Notes under the pieces: model-generated
Seen by the model: only the letters and a program-made list of their open reading frames with translations
The model's database searches: none
Told to the model about the DNA's origin: nothing
Made by a program: the position numbers and the translations under genes
In this document: positions 25,905-35,227 of the stretch, piece after piece
Layout: the number at the start of each line of letters is the position of its first letter
How positions within the stretch are numbered: position 1 is the first letter of the stretch
DNA from: CAVQCJ01 sp963771835
GTDB taxonomy: Bacteria > Actinomycetota > Actinomycetes > Prado026
DNA length: 64,000 nucleotides
Reading direction: 5' to 3'
NCBI GenBank assembly: GCA_963771835.1
Contig: CAVYVA010000001.1
Location: forward strand, 1-64,000

Positions 25905-26560
25905 ACGGCAACCTTACGCCCGGACAGCAGCGAGCCGAGCCGGCTCTCGACCGGTCCGAGGGCATCGGTGACCGACACCGGGCGGCCCAGCTCGGCGGTC
26001 AGCGACGTCGCGGTGGCGTCCTCGATGCCGCACGGGACGATGCGGGCGAACGCGCCCAGGTCGCAGTCGCAGTTGAGCGCGAAGCCGTGCATCGTCACGC
26101 CGCGGGCCACCCGGACGCCGATGGCCGCGACCTTGCGGTCCGGCCCGCGCCCGTCGGCCGGTACCCAGACCCCGCTGCGCCCGGCCACCCGTACGGTCGG
26201 CAGACCCAGCTCGGCGCAGACGTCGACGAGCAGGTCCTCGAGCTCGCGGACGTACGCGACGACGTCGACCGGCGCCGGCAGCCGCAGGATCGGGTAGCCG
26301 ACGAGCTGGCCGGGGCCGTGCCAGGTGATGCGGCCGCCCCGGTCCACGTCGACGACCGGGGAGCCGTCCACCGGCCGCTCCCAGGACGCCGTCCGCCGGC
26401 CGGCGGTGTAGACCGGCTCGTGCTCGAGCAGGAGGACCGTCCCGCGGGCGTCGGTGTCGGCGACGACCAGGTCGTGCCGTCGGCGCTGCTCGGCCCAGGC
26501 GACCTCGTAGGGAACGAAGTCGGGGGCCAGTCCCAGCCGGACCGTCTCGATCGGGTGCAC
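25901..26560 (-). CDS. lipB: Octanoyl-[acyl carrier protein]:protein N-octanoyltransferase
   Basis: 219 residues. It moves octanoate from ACP to the lysine of lipoyl domains, the step before LipA. Conserved pieces are GRITWHGPGQLVGYPILRL, the catalytic Lys in RKVAAIGVR and the acyl-thioester Cys in ARIVPCGI. It overlaps lipA by 4 bp (GTGA at 25901-25904), so the pair is translationally coupled. The start GTG 26560 lies 6 bp after TAGGCT, consistent with a leaderless operon mRNA. Confidence 0.95.
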   Translation of the reverse strand: MHPIETVRLGLAPDFVPYEVAWAEQRRRHDLVVADTDARGTVLLLEHEPVYTAGRRTASWERPVDGSPVVDVDRGGRITWHGPGQLVGYPILRLPAPVDVVAYVRELEDLLVDVCAELGLPTVRVAGRSGVWVPADGRGPDRKVAAIGVRVARGVTMHGFALNCDCDLGAFARIVPCGIEDATATSLTAELGRPVSVTDALGPVESRLGSLLSGRKVAV

Positions 26561-26566
26561 CCCCTC

Positions 26567-26572
26567 AGCCTA
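26567..26572 (-). promoter_or_regulatory. -10 element TAGGCT of the lipB-lipA operon
   Basis: On the minus strand TAGGCT is followed by six bases (GAGGGG) and GTG 26560. It is leaderless, although the GAGGGG could also serve as a very close ribosome binding site. Confidence 0.45.
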
Positions 26573-26662
26573 GGCGAGGGACCGCGGGATCGGGCGGGAC
26601 GCCGTCGTGCACCGGCCCTAGGGTGGGATCGACCCGCTTCCGTACCGAGGAGCCCGCCGCCC

Positions 26663-29161
26663 GTGTCCGCCCCCCAGCCGCCGTCGGACCCGTACTCCCC
26701 ATCCGCCGACCAGCCCGCCGACCAGCCGGCGGACCCGGCCGCGCCGGGCCAGGGGGTCTTCATCCGCATCCTCAAGCGGCCGCTGACCTGGGCTGTCCTG
26801 GTGCTCGTCGCCTGGTGGGTGGTCGGGGCGCTCGCCGGACCGCTGGCCGGCAAGCTGCAGGAGGTGCAGAAGAACGACAACGCGTCGTTCCTGCCCTCGA
26901 GCGCGGAGTCCACCGAGGTCAGCACCCTCCAGCAGAAGTTCGCCCAGAACGAGTCGTTCCCGCTGTTCGTGCTGTTCGTCCGTGACGGCGGGCTGACCGC
27001 CGCGGACCAGCAGTTCGTGACGACGTACACGCAGTCGATCGCGTCCTGGCCGCTGGTGGACGAGGACGGCAAGAAGCACTCGGGCGGCAAGACGGTCGGC
27101 GACTACCTCGAGCCGGGCACCGCTCCGGTCGCGGTGCCGTCCCAGGACGGCAAGGCCGTGCTGGTCAACATGTCGGTCAGCGCCGACTCGATCAGCAAGG
27201 CGCTGCCGGACAGCACGTCCCCGATCGTCGCGATCGTCGAGACGCTGCGGTTCCACGACAAGTCCGCGCCGGCCGGGCTCACGTCGTACGTCACCGGCAT
27301 CGGCGGCATCTTCGCGGACGAGTTCAAGGTGTTCGGCTCGCTCGACACGACGCTGCTGGGGATCACCGGCGTCGTGGTCGCGGTCATCCTGATTCTGGTC
27401 TACCGCAGCCCGGTGCTCTGGTTCGTCCCGCTCATGTCCGCGCTGCTGGCGCTGAGCGCCGCCAGCGGAGTCGTGTACGTCCTGGCCAAGAACGACGTCC
27501 TCACGCTCAACGGCCAGAGCCAGGGGATCCTCACCGTGCTGGTCTTCGGCGCCGCGACCGACTACGCGTTGCTCCTCGTCGCCCGATATCGGGAGGAGCT
27601 GCACTTCCAGGAGAACCACTTCGACGCCATGAAGCGGGCCTGGCGCGGGGTCTTCGAGCCGCTGACGGCGTCGGCGACCACGGTCATCATCGGTCTGCTC
27701 TGCCTGCTCTTCTCGGAGCTCAACTCGAACAAGTCCACCGGGCCGGTCGCGGCGATCGGCATCGCGTGCGCGCTCGTCACCACCTTGACCGTGCTGCCCG
27801 CCCTGCTGGTCATCCCGGCGGTCGCCTTCTACGTCGAGGTCGTCTTCCTCACGTTCCTGCTGTCGGCATTCGTGCTGCACGCGCCCGCCGTCATCGGCCT
27901 CGTGGCGATCGTGCTGCTCCCGTTGATGGTCTTCTCGGGGATCGCGCGCCGGCTGGGACGCGGTCCGTCCTGGATGCCGTGGCTGGCCTGGCCCAAGGCG
28001 CGCTGGGTGTTCTGGCCGAAGATCCCGCGCTTCGGCGCGGAGGACGAGAAGCTCTCCGGGATCTGGGCGCGGATCTCGGCGTTCATCGGCCGCCGGGCGC
28101 GCTGGTCGTGGATCGCGACCTCGGTGCTGCTGCTGGTCGCGGCGTTCTTCGTGACGACGCTGAAGGCGGACGGGCTGAGCATCGCCGACTCGTTCACCAG
28201 CACGCAGGAGTCGGTCACCGGCCAGGGCGTGCTCGCCGAGCACTTCCCGGCCGGCTCGGGCAACCCGGCCGTCATCATCGCCAACGCCGACCAGGCAGCG
28301 GCGGTCGTCGCGGCCGCGCAGAAGGTGCCGGGGATCGCCGAGGTCGTCCCGTACACCGGCAGCGACTCGCATGTCGCCAACCCGCAGCCGAAGGTGGTCG
28401 ACGGGCTGGTGATGATCGACGCGACGCTGAAGTACCCGTCCGACTCGCCGCAGGCCCAGCAGGCGGTGCAGGACCTGCGGACCGCCGTGCACGCGGTGCC
28501 CGGTGCGGACGCGAAGGTCGGCGGGTTCACCGCGATCAACTTCGACACCCAGCAGTCCTCGCAGCGCGACCGGCAGGTGATCATCCCGATCACCCTGTTC
28601 GTCATCCTGCTGATCCTCATGCTGCTGCTGCGGTCGATCGTCGGACCGGTCCTGCTGATCCTGAGCGTGCTGCTGTCGTTCGGGGCGACGATGGGTGTCT
28701 GCGCGCTCGTGTTCAACCACGTCTTCCACTTCGCCGGCGCGGACTCCTCGTTCCCGCTGTTCGCGTTCGTGTTCCTGGTGGCGTTCGGGGTGGACTACAA
28801 CATCTTCCTGATGACCCGCGTCCGCGAGGAGAGCCTGGCGATCGGGACCCGGCGCGGCATCCTCAAGGGGCTGACGGTCACCGGCGGCGTCATCACCTCG
28901 GCCGGGATCGTACTCGCGGCGACGTTCTCGGTGCTCGGCTCGCTGCCGCTGGTGTTCCTGGCCGAGCTCGGCTTCGCGGTCGCGTTCGGGGTGCTGCTCG
29001 ACACCCTCCTGGTGCGGACGTTCCTGGTCCCGGCCCTCATGTTCGACGTGGGCCGGCCGATCTGGTGGCCGAGCCGGCTGGCCAGGGTCGCCGAGCCGCC
29101 GGTCAGCGCCGGGGACGACGGCGGCGGTGCCGTCGCGGACGTCCGGCAGCCGGTCGGTTGA
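26663..29161 (+). CDS. MMPL/RND-family transporter
   Basis: 832 residues with two repeats, each made of one helix (WAVLVLVAWWVVGALAGPLA), a large external domain and five further helices. Family blocks are ITGVVVAVILILVYRSPVLW, GAATDYALLLVARYREEL in repeat 1 and FLVAFGVDYNIFLMTRVREE in repeat 2, carrying the membrane Asp/Tyr residues used for proton coupling. It probably exports lipids or hydrophobic compounds; the substrate is not readable. GTG 26663 was chosen at the start of the Pro-rich cytoplasmic leader; the frame is open upstream without similarity. It is divergent from lipB. Confidence 0.9.
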   Translation: MSAPQPPSDPYSPSADQPADQPADPAAPGQGVFIRILKRPLTWAVLVLVAWWVVGALAGPLAGKLQEVQKNDNASFLPSSAESTEVSTLQQKFAQNESFPLFVLFVRDGGLTAADQQFVTTYTQSIASWPLVDEDGKKHSGGKTVGDYLEPGTAPVAVPSQDGKAVLVNMSVSADSISKALPDSTSPIVAIVETLRFHDKSAPAGLTSYVTGIGGIFADEFKVFGSLDTTLLGITGVVVAVILILVYRSPVLWFVPLMSALLALSAASGVVYVLAKNDVLTLNGQSQGILTVLVFGAATDYALLLVARYREELHFQENHFDAMKRAWRGVFEPLTASATTVIIGLLCLLFSELNSNKSTGPVAAIGIACALVTTLTVLPALLVIPAVAFYVEVVFLTFLLSAFVLHAPAVIGLVAIVLLPLMVFSGIARRLGRGPSWMPWLAWPKARWVFWPKIPRFGAEDEKLSGIWARISAFIGRRARWSWIATSVLLLVAAFFVTTLKADGLSIADSFTSTQESVTGQGVLAEHFPAGSGNPAVIIANADQAAAVVAAAQKVPGIAEVVPYTGSDSHVANPQPKVVDGLVMIDATLKYPSDSPQAQQAVQDLRTAVHAVPGADAKVGGFTAINFDTQQSSQRDRQVIIPITLFVILLILMLLLRSIVGPVLLILSVLLSFGATMGVCALVFNHVFHFAGADSSFPLFAFVFLVAFGVDYNIFLMTRVREESLAIGTRRGILKGLTVTGGVITSAGIVLAATFSVLGSLPLVFLAELGFAVAFGVLLDTLLVRTFLVPALMFDVGRPIWWPSRLARVAEPPVSAGDDGGGAVADVRQPVG

Positions 29162-29163
29162 CG

Positions 29164-30234
29164 GTGCCGTCCACCGGGGAGTCGGGCGGCGCCGTGCGGG
29201 CCGCGGTAGTCGGGTACGGCCTCGCCGGTCGGGTGTTCCACGCGTCGCTGGTCGCCGCGGCCGACGGCATGGAGCTGGTGGCGGTGGTCACGGCCAACGC
29301 CGAGCGACAGTCCCAGGTGCGGGCCGACCACCCGAGCACGGCCGTGCTCAGGTCGGCCGACGAGCTGTTCGCAGCCGCGGACACCTTCGACCTGCTCGTC
29401 GTCGCCACGCCCAACGACGCGCACGCACCGCTGGCCCTGGCGGCGATCGCCCTGGGCAAGGCCGTGGTCGTGGACAAGCCGATGGCGCTCACGTCCGCGG
29501 AGGCAGCCGGGGTGGTCGAAGCCGCCCGGGCCGCCGGGACCGTGCTCACCGTCTTCCAGAACCGGCGCTGGGACACCGACCAGCTGACGCTGCGCCGGCT
29601 CGTCACGGACGGGTCGCTGGGCACCGTGCTGCGGTACGAGTCGCGGTTCGAGCGGTGGCGGCCGCAGCCGCGGCCGGGATCCTGGCGGGAGGCGCTGCCG
29701 GCTGAACAGGGCGGCGGGCTGCTGCTCGACCTCGGCAGCCACCTCGTCGACCAGGCGCTGCACCTGTTCGGCCCGGCCGCACGGGTGTACGCGGAGGTCG
29801 ACGCCCGGCGCGGCGACGCCGACGACGACGTGTTCGTGGCGATCGAGCACGTCGGTGGCGTGCGCTCGCACCTGTGGGCCGGCGCGCTGGCCGGGGTCCC
29901 CGGTCCGCGGCTGCGCGTGCTCGGCAGTGCGGGCGCCTACGTCGTCGGTCCGCTGGACCGCCAGGAGGACGTCCTGCGCGAGACGGGCCGGCTGCCGGCC
30001 GGGGGCCTTCCGGTCGGTACGGACGACTGGGGTCGGCTCGGCCGGGGCGACGAGTCCGTCCCGGTGCCGTCCGAACCGGGTCGGTGGGACCTGTACTACC
30101 CGGCGGTGGCGGCCGCCGTGCGCGGCGTGGGTGCCGTGCCGGTCGATGCCGCCGACGCGGTCCGCACGCTGGTCGTCCTCGAGGCGGCCCGAGAGTCGGC
30201 CCGGACGCGCTCGGTCGTGGACCTCGCCGGCTGA
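29164..30234 (+). CDS. Gfo/Idh/MocA-family NAD(P)-dependent oxidoreductase
   Basis: 356 residues. The N-terminal Rossmann domain starts AAVVGYGLAGRVFHASLV (about 12-29), and the catalytic EKP-type motif appears as VVVDKPMAL, with Asp replacing the usual Glu. The C-terminal domain has GGGLLLDLGSHLVDQALHLF, containing the conserved Asp/His pair. Such enzymes oxidise or reduce sugars and inositols. It begins 2 bp after the MMPL stop, so it is co-transcribed, and GTG 29164 is favoured over TTG 29158 or GTG 29194. The substrate is unknown. Confidence 0.85.
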   Translation: MPSTGESGGAVRAAVVGYGLAGRVFHASLVAAADGMELVAVVTANAERQSQVRADHPSTAVLRSADELFAAADTFDLLVVATPNDAHAPLALAAIALGKAVVVDKPMALTSAEAAGVVEAARAAGTVLTVFQNRRWDTDQLTLRRLVTDGSLGTVLRYESRFERWRPQPRPGSWREALPAEQGGGLLLDLGSHLVDQALHLFGPAARVYAEVDARRGDADDDVFVAIEHVGGVRSHLWAGALAGVPGPRLRVLGSAGAYVVGPLDRQEDVLRETGRLPAGGLPVGTDDWGRLGRGDESVPVPSEPGRWDLYYPAVAAAVRGVGAVPVDAADAVRTLVVLEAARESARTRSVVDLAG

Positions 30235-30253
30235 CGCCGGCTTCATCGTCGCG

Positions 30254-31012
30254 TCAACCGATCCGACCGGGCGCGAGCCGCGTCTCGACGACGCCGTCGG
30301 GGGTGCGCTCGACGAGGTAGGCGGCCGGACCCTGCGGGTCGGCGGCCGCGAAGTCGTCGGGTCCCTGCATGTCGTCGGTGAGCACTGCCACGGCCTCCGT
30401 GCCCTCGTACAGGACGCCGACGTGGTCGTCCGTGGCGTACGAGCGCGGCAGCACGCCGTCGCCGACCAGCTGGTGCAGCAACGGGCGTCGCTGCTCCTCG
30501 CTGTCGTAGTGCACGCCGTTCCCGTACGGCAGGAGAGCGAGACCGTTCGTGACCGGTCGCAGCGTCGGTCCGAACGAGTCGGTGGGCCCGCCGACGTGCC
30601 AGCAGATCGACCCGGCGCTGACCCCGGTCAGCACGACCCCGGCCTCCCACGCCTCGCGCATGACGTCGTCGAGCCCGTGCGCGCGCCAGACCGCCAGCAG
30701 GTTGGCGACCGAGCCGCCCCCGACCCAGATCACGTCCTGGTCGAGCAGGAGCTCGCGCGGGTCGGCGTTCGGCATCGTGAACAGCTCGAGATGGCTGACG
30801 TCGACCGACCAGCCGCGGAACGCGCCGTACAGCCTGGTCAGCCACGCGCGGTCGTCGCCCCCCGCGGTGGTGACGAGCACGAGCCTGGGTCGCTCCTGGC
30901 CGGTGAGCCGCAGCGCCGCGCTGACCAGCCCGGCCGGCTCGATGACACCCCAGCGGTCCGTCGGCCGGAAGCCGCCGCTGGTCGCGAGGATCGTGGGGAC
31001 GGCACGGCTCAT
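30254..31012 (-). CDS. Peptidase S51 family protein (peptidase E/cyanophycinase-like)
   Basis: 252 residues with the S51 nucleophile elbow VLTGVSAGSICW (catalytic Ser), an early Gly-rich strand QDVIWVGGGSVANLLAVW and a later LLPYGNGVHYDSEEQRRP. The fold is related to class I amidotransferases; members cleave Asp-X dipeptides or cyanophycin. No signal peptide is seen, so it is cytosolic. ATG 31012 begins the first strand (AVPTILATSGGF); a longer start would add only low-complexity residues. It is convergent with the oxidoreductase gene. Confidence 0.85.
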   Translation of the reverse strand: MSRAVPTILATSGGFRPTDRWGVIEPAGLVSAALRLTGQERPRLVLVTTAGGDDRAWLTRLYGAFRGWSVDVSHLELFTMPNADPRELLLDQDVIWVGGGSVANLLAVWRAHGLDDVMREAWEAGVVLTGVSAGSICWHVGGPTDSFGPTLRPVTNGLALLPYGNGVHYDSEEQRRPLLHQLVGDGVLPRSYATDDHVGVLYEGTEAVAVLTDDMQGPDDFAAADPQGPAAYLVERTPDGVVETRLAPGRIG

Positions 31013-31133
31013 GCCGACGGAACCTACCGTCCGCTCCCTCGCGCCGGGCACCGCGCCGCAGCCGCTGTGGACGGCGACTGTCCTGTGGACGACGCCTCGG
31101 TCGCGTCACCCGGATCGGGCAGGGTGACGCCCC

Positions 31134-32504
31134 ATGCCCTCCCTGCGATCCCGCCCGAACGTCCGAAGTCGGCTCCCGGCACGCGGCGGGGTGACCGCGC
31201 CCGGCATCGCCGGCTTCACCCTCTGCCGTGCCTTGCGCGCCACCGGCGGTGGGCCGCCCTGGCGGGCGCGGCAGACCGCCACCGGGTACGACGTCGTGCT
31301 CAGGCTGCTCCCGGCCGGGGTCGGCGCGGACGACTTCGCGGGCCTGCCCGAGCACCCGCACCTCGCCGTGCCGACGGTGGTCCGCGGGGCCGACGGCTGC
31401 TCGTACGCCGTCAACAGGTTCGCACCGCACGGCGGCCTGGACGGCCTTCTGGCCCGGCGCGGAGCGCTCGCCGCCGGCGAGGTCAGCACGGTCGTGCTCG
31501 CCGTGGGTCGGGCGCTCGCCGCGATGCACGCGCAGGGGCGCGCGCACGGCTCAGTGCGGACGGGTGCGGTCCTGCTCGACACAGGTCTGCGTCCGTTGCT
31601 CGACGCGTCGCTGGGCCGCCCGTCCTCGGGACCGGACCTGCTGCGGGCCGAGGACGTGCGCGCCTTGGGTGCGCTCGCGGTCGAGCTGGTGGCGGGCGAC
31701 GTCCCGGACGAGCTGCGGGCCTGCCTGTCCGCCGCGAGCGACCCCGACCCGGCGCTGCGTCCGGTCGCCGCCGACCTGGTCCGGCTCGTGGTCGCCGCCG
31801 TCCCGCCGGAGGCGCTGCGCCTGACGGCCGGGCCGGAGCGTCCGGTGGCCCCGCCGGTCGGTCGGATCCGGCCGGTGCCGCGCCGCCGGCACCGCGGTGC
31901 CGGGCCCGCGCGGCGCTGGCGCCCTGCCGTCCTCCCGGTCCTGGTCGTCGTCGTCCTGCTGGCCCTGGCGGTGCTCGCCGGCGCCGCCTGGGCGCGCATG
32001 TCGGACGGCTCCGAGGTGGTGCCGCAGGCGCTCGACGCCCCGGCCCGGACAACGGCGCCGACCGCGACATCGCCGCCCGGCTGGGCGCAGCTGCTCGACG
32101 ACCTGGACTCGGCGCGTGCAGCGGCCTTCGCCGATGCCGACGACCACGCGCTCTCGTCCGCGGACGCGCCTGGCTCGCCCGCCATGGCCCGGGACCTCGC
32201 GGCGGTGCGCGCGCTTGCCGCTCACGGCGTGCAGGCCAAGGGGTTCCGGATCACCGTCCTGTCCGTGCGGGCGCTGTCGGTCGGGCCGCAGGTCGCGGTG
32301 CTGGACGTCACCGATCGCCGGGCCGGCTACGACCTCGTCGACGGGACGGGGGCGGTGGTCTCGTCCCAGCCGGCCAGAGGTCCGGCGCGCTGGCTGGTGG
32401 ACCTCGTCCGGTCCCGTTCCGGCTGGCTGGTCCGCGACGTCAGGTCAGCGTCGCCACCGCCGACTGCAGGTCCGGGTGCTCCCACCGGAACCCGGCCTCC
32501 GTGA
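31134..32504 (+). CDS. Membrane-anchored pseudokinase-like protein
   Basis: 456 residues. The N-terminal half resembles the end of the N-lobe and the C-lobe of a bacterial Ser/Thr kinase: LAAMHAQGRAHGSVRTGAVLLD sits where HRDLKPxNVLL is expected and LRPLLDASLGR where DFG would be. The catalytic HRD Asp, the Asn and DFG are all absent, and no P-loop or Lys/Glu pair is clear. A basic linker leads to one helix (AVLPVLVVVVLLALAVLAGAAW, about 264-285) and an external domain of about 150 residues. It probably binds rather than phosphorylates. It overlaps the facing TIGR01777 gene by 65 bp. Confidence 0.65.
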   Translation: MPSLRSRPNVRSRLPARGGVTAPGIAGFTLCRALRATGGGPPWRARQTATGYDVVLRLLPAGVGADDFAGLPEHPHLAVPTVVRGADGCSYAVNRFAPHGGLDGLLARRGALAAGEVSTVVLAVGRALAAMHAQGRAHGSVRTGAVLLDTGLRPLLDASLGRPSSGPDLLRAEDVRALGALAVELVAGDVPDELRACLSAASDPDPALRPVAADLVRLVVAAVPPEALRLTAGPERPVAPPVGRIRPVPRRRHRGAGPARRWRPAVLPVLVVVVLLALAVLAGAAWARMSDGSEVVPQALDAPARTTAPTATSPPGWAQLLDDLDSARAAAFADADDHALSSADAPGSPAMARDLAAVRALAAHGVQAKGFRITVLSVRALSVGPQVAVLDVTDRRAGYDLVDGTGAVVSSQPARGPARWLVDLVRSRSGWLVRDVRSASPPPTAGPGAPTGTRPP

Positions 32505-33324
32505 GCGCCTTCGGCCGAACCCGGGCCGACGACAGCACCTCCGACGAGAACTCGCCGAGCACCGCGCGAAGGGCGAACGCCGGGACGGGCAGCGCCGTCG
32601 GACGGTGCAGGGCTCGCCCCATCTCCCGGGTGAGCTCGTCGTTCGTCACCGCCTCCGGGACGGTGAGGTTGACCGGTCCGGACAGGTCGTGGTCGATGAG
32701 GAAGCGCAGCCCGCGTACCTCGTCCGCGAGGGTGATGTAGCTCCAGTACTGCCGGCCGTCACCCAGGTGCCCGCCCAGCCCGAGGCGGAACAACGGCAGC
32801 ATCCGGGCCCAGGCCCCGCCCTGCCTGGTCATCACCAGCCCGGAGCGCGGGTGCACGACGCGGATCCCGGCGACGCGAGCCGGTTCGGCCGCCTGCTCCC
32901 ACGCCTGCGCCACATCGGCGGCGAAGCCGCTGCCCTTGGGCCCGGACTCGTCCACCGTCCGGCCGTGGGTGTCGCCGTAGTACCCGATCGCAGACGCCGA
33001 GACGAGCACCGAGGGCAACGGGTCCAGGCGCCCCAGCGCGCGCGCCAGCGTGGACGTGCCGTCGACCCGGCTGCGCAGGATCACCCGCTTGCGCTCGTCG
33101 CTCCACCTCCGGTCGCCGATGCCCGCTCCGGCGAGGTGGACGACCGCGCCGACCCCCTTCAGCGCGTCGCTGTCGATGCTGCCGGCCGCCGGGTCCCACC
33201 ACGCCTCGTCCGGCTCGCGGGTGGGGCGCCGGACGAACCGGACGACCTCGTGCCCGTCCGCCGTGAGGTCCGCGACGAGCGCGGTGCCGATCAGCCCCGA
33301 CGCGCCGGTCACCGCGACCTTCAT
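32440..33324 (-). CDS. TIGR01777-family NAD(P)-dependent epimerase-like protein
   Basis: 294 residues, an extended-SDR protein. The nucleotide-binding VAVTGASGLIGTALVADL starts at residue 3. The family hallmarks WDPAAGSID, VVHLAGAGIGDRRW, SASAIGYYGDTHGRTVDES and the C-terminal FGEF-like LGEFSSEVLSSARVRPKAL are all present. The substrate is unknown, although the family is sometimes called SulA/YfcH. RBS GACGAGG precedes ATG 33324. It is on the same strand as, and 100 bp downstream of, the E2 acyltransferase gene. Confidence 0.9.
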   Translation of the reverse strand: MKVAVTGASGLIGTALVADLTADGHEVVRFVRRPTREPDEAWWDPAAGSIDSDALKGVGAVVHLAGAGIGDRRWSDERKRVILRSRVDGTSTLARALGRLDPLPSVLVSASAIGYYGDTHGRTVDESGPKGSGFAADVAQAWEQAAEPARVAGIRVVHPRSGLVMTRQGGAWARMLPLFRLGLGGHLGDGRQYWSYITLADEVRGLRFLIDHDLSGPVNLTVPEAVTNDELTREMGRALHRPTALPVPAFALRAVLGEFSSEVLSSARVRPKALTEAGFRWEHPDLQSAVATLT

Positions 33325-33426
33325 GCCTCGTCTTCCGTTTCCCGCATGCCCCCATCGTCACCCGATCGGTGCGGGCGGGCCACTCGGGACGGCCGCGCAC
33401 GACCGCCCGCGGCGCGACCGACCTGC

Positions 33427-35206
33427 TCAGAGACCGAGCTCGGCCTCGAACGCCCCGTCCTCGAGCCGCTGCTTGATCGCGACCAGGAAGCGCGCGGCGT
33501 CCGCACCGTCGACCAACCGGTGGTCGTACGTGAGCGCGAAGTAGGCCATCGACCGGATCGCGATGCCGTCCGTCCCGGTGTCCGGGTCGGTCACGACGAC
33601 CGGCCTCTTGACGACGGTGCCGGTGCCCAGGATCGCGACCTGCGGCTGGTTGATGATCGGGGTGTCGAAGAGCGCACCTCGGCTGCCGGTGTTCGTCAGC
33701 GTGAAAGTCCCGCCGGACAGATCGTCCGGGGTGATCTTGTTGCTGCGCGTCCGCTCGGCGAGGTCGGTGATCTTGCGCGCCAGCCCGGCAAGGGTGAGGT
33801 CGCCCGCGGAGCGGATGACCGGCACCAGCAGGCCGCGCTCGGTGTCGACCGCGATGCCCAGGTGCTCCGCCTCGTGGTAGGTGACCGTGCCCGCCTCCGT
33901 GTCGATGCTGGCGTTGACCTGCGGGTAGGTCTTCAGCGCGTCGACCGCGGCCTTGGCGAAGAACGGCAGGAACGAGAGCCTGACGCCCTCCCGAGCCTCG
34001 AACTCGGACTTGGCCCTGGCCCGCAGCCCGGCGACCCGGGTGACGTCGACCTCGACGACCGTCGTCAGCTGCGCCGAGACCTGCAAGGACTCCACCATCC
34101 GCTGCGCGATCACCTTGCGCAGCCGGGACAACGGCTCGGTCCGGCCGCGGAGGGCGGCTGCGGCCGGCGCGGTGGACGGGGTGGCCGCCGGCGCCGGCAC
34201 GTTCGCAGCCGCGGCCGGTGCCGGCGCTGCGGCGGCCGCCCGGGAGGCGGCTTCGGCCCGCTGCCGCTCCGCGGCTTCGAGCACGTCCTGCTTGCGGATC
34301 CGGCCGCCGACCCCGGTGCCGGTGAGCGAGGCCAGGTCGACGCCGTGCTCGGCCGCGAGCTTGCGCACCAGTGGTGTCACGTACGACTCCTCGCCGCCGC
34401 CCGTCGGGGTGGCCGAGGCGGCCGGCGCGGCCGCGGTTGCGGCTGCAACGGGTGCCGTGGATGCAGCGGGCGCCGGGGCGCGGCGGTGCAGGCGGGCGCG
34501 GGGCGCGGTGCAGCGGGTGCAGCGCGGTGCCGGGCCTGGGGCCGCGGCCGTGCCGGCGGCGCCGATCACGCCGAGGGTGGTGCCCACGGGCACGGTGGCG
34601 TCCTCGGCCGCATCGATGGACAGCAGCACGCCGGCGACCGGGGCCGGGATCTCGGTGTCCACCTTGTCGGTCGACACCTCCAGCAGCGGCTCGTCCAGGG
34701 CCACGGCGTCGCCGACGGCCTTGAGCCAGCGGGTCACCGTGCCCTCGGTGACGCTCTCGCCGAGCGCCGGCAGCACGACCGCGGTGGTCGGCCCGGACGC
34801 CGGTGGCGCGGGTGCCGCGGGTGCCGCGGCGGTTGCCGCCGTCGCGGCCGGCGGGTCGGCCGGAACCGGCTCGGCCGCGGCCGGCACAGCGGGCTGGGCG
34901 GCGGCCGGCTCTGCGGGCGGGTCGACCGGCGCCTCCTGCGGCGGAGCATCGGCACCGCTGTCGGCCGGCTGCGTCGCCGATCACCGCGAGCTCGGCGCCG
35001 ACCGCGACCGTCTCGTCCTCCCGGGCGACGATGCGGACCAGGATCCCGGTCGCCGGGGCCGGGATCTCGGTGTCCACCTTGTCCGTCGACACCTCGACCA
35101 GCGGTTCGTCCACCTGGACCGTCTCACCCTCCTGCTTGAGCCAGCGGGTGACCGTGCCCTCGGTGACGCTCTCGCCCAGGGCGGGCATCGTGACGGAGAC
35201 CGTCAT
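33427..35206 (-). CDS. sucB: Dihydrolipoamide acyltransferase (E2), two lipoyl domains, one frameshift
   Basis: About 590 residues when the shift near 34970 is repaired. Lipoyl domain 1 (about 3-78) and domain 2 (about 140-215) both carry the lipoylated Lys in EVSTDKVDTEIPAP. A peripheral-subunit-binding domain (YVTPLVRKLAAEHGVDLASL) and the catalytic domain with ALTYDHRLVDGADAARF (active His) follow. It is the core of a 2-oxo-acid dehydrogenase; two-lipoyl actinobacterial E2s of this kind serve pyruvate/2-oxoglutarate complexes, so the symbol is provisional. The part before about 34975 is in another frame. A Cys/Arg-rich patch (PRCTRCTAPRARLHRR) in the Ala/Pro linker hints at two further compensating shifts. 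lpdA lies just upstream. Confidence 0.85.
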
Positions 35207-35227
35207 GCGTGTCGACTCCTCGCTTCG

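Noticed and set aside
26618..28729. A 703-codon minus-strand open frame opposite the MMPL gene
   Set aside because: Composition is almost entirely Arg, Asp, Gly, His and Gln, the typical antisense shadow of a GC-rich membrane-protein gene; no motif.
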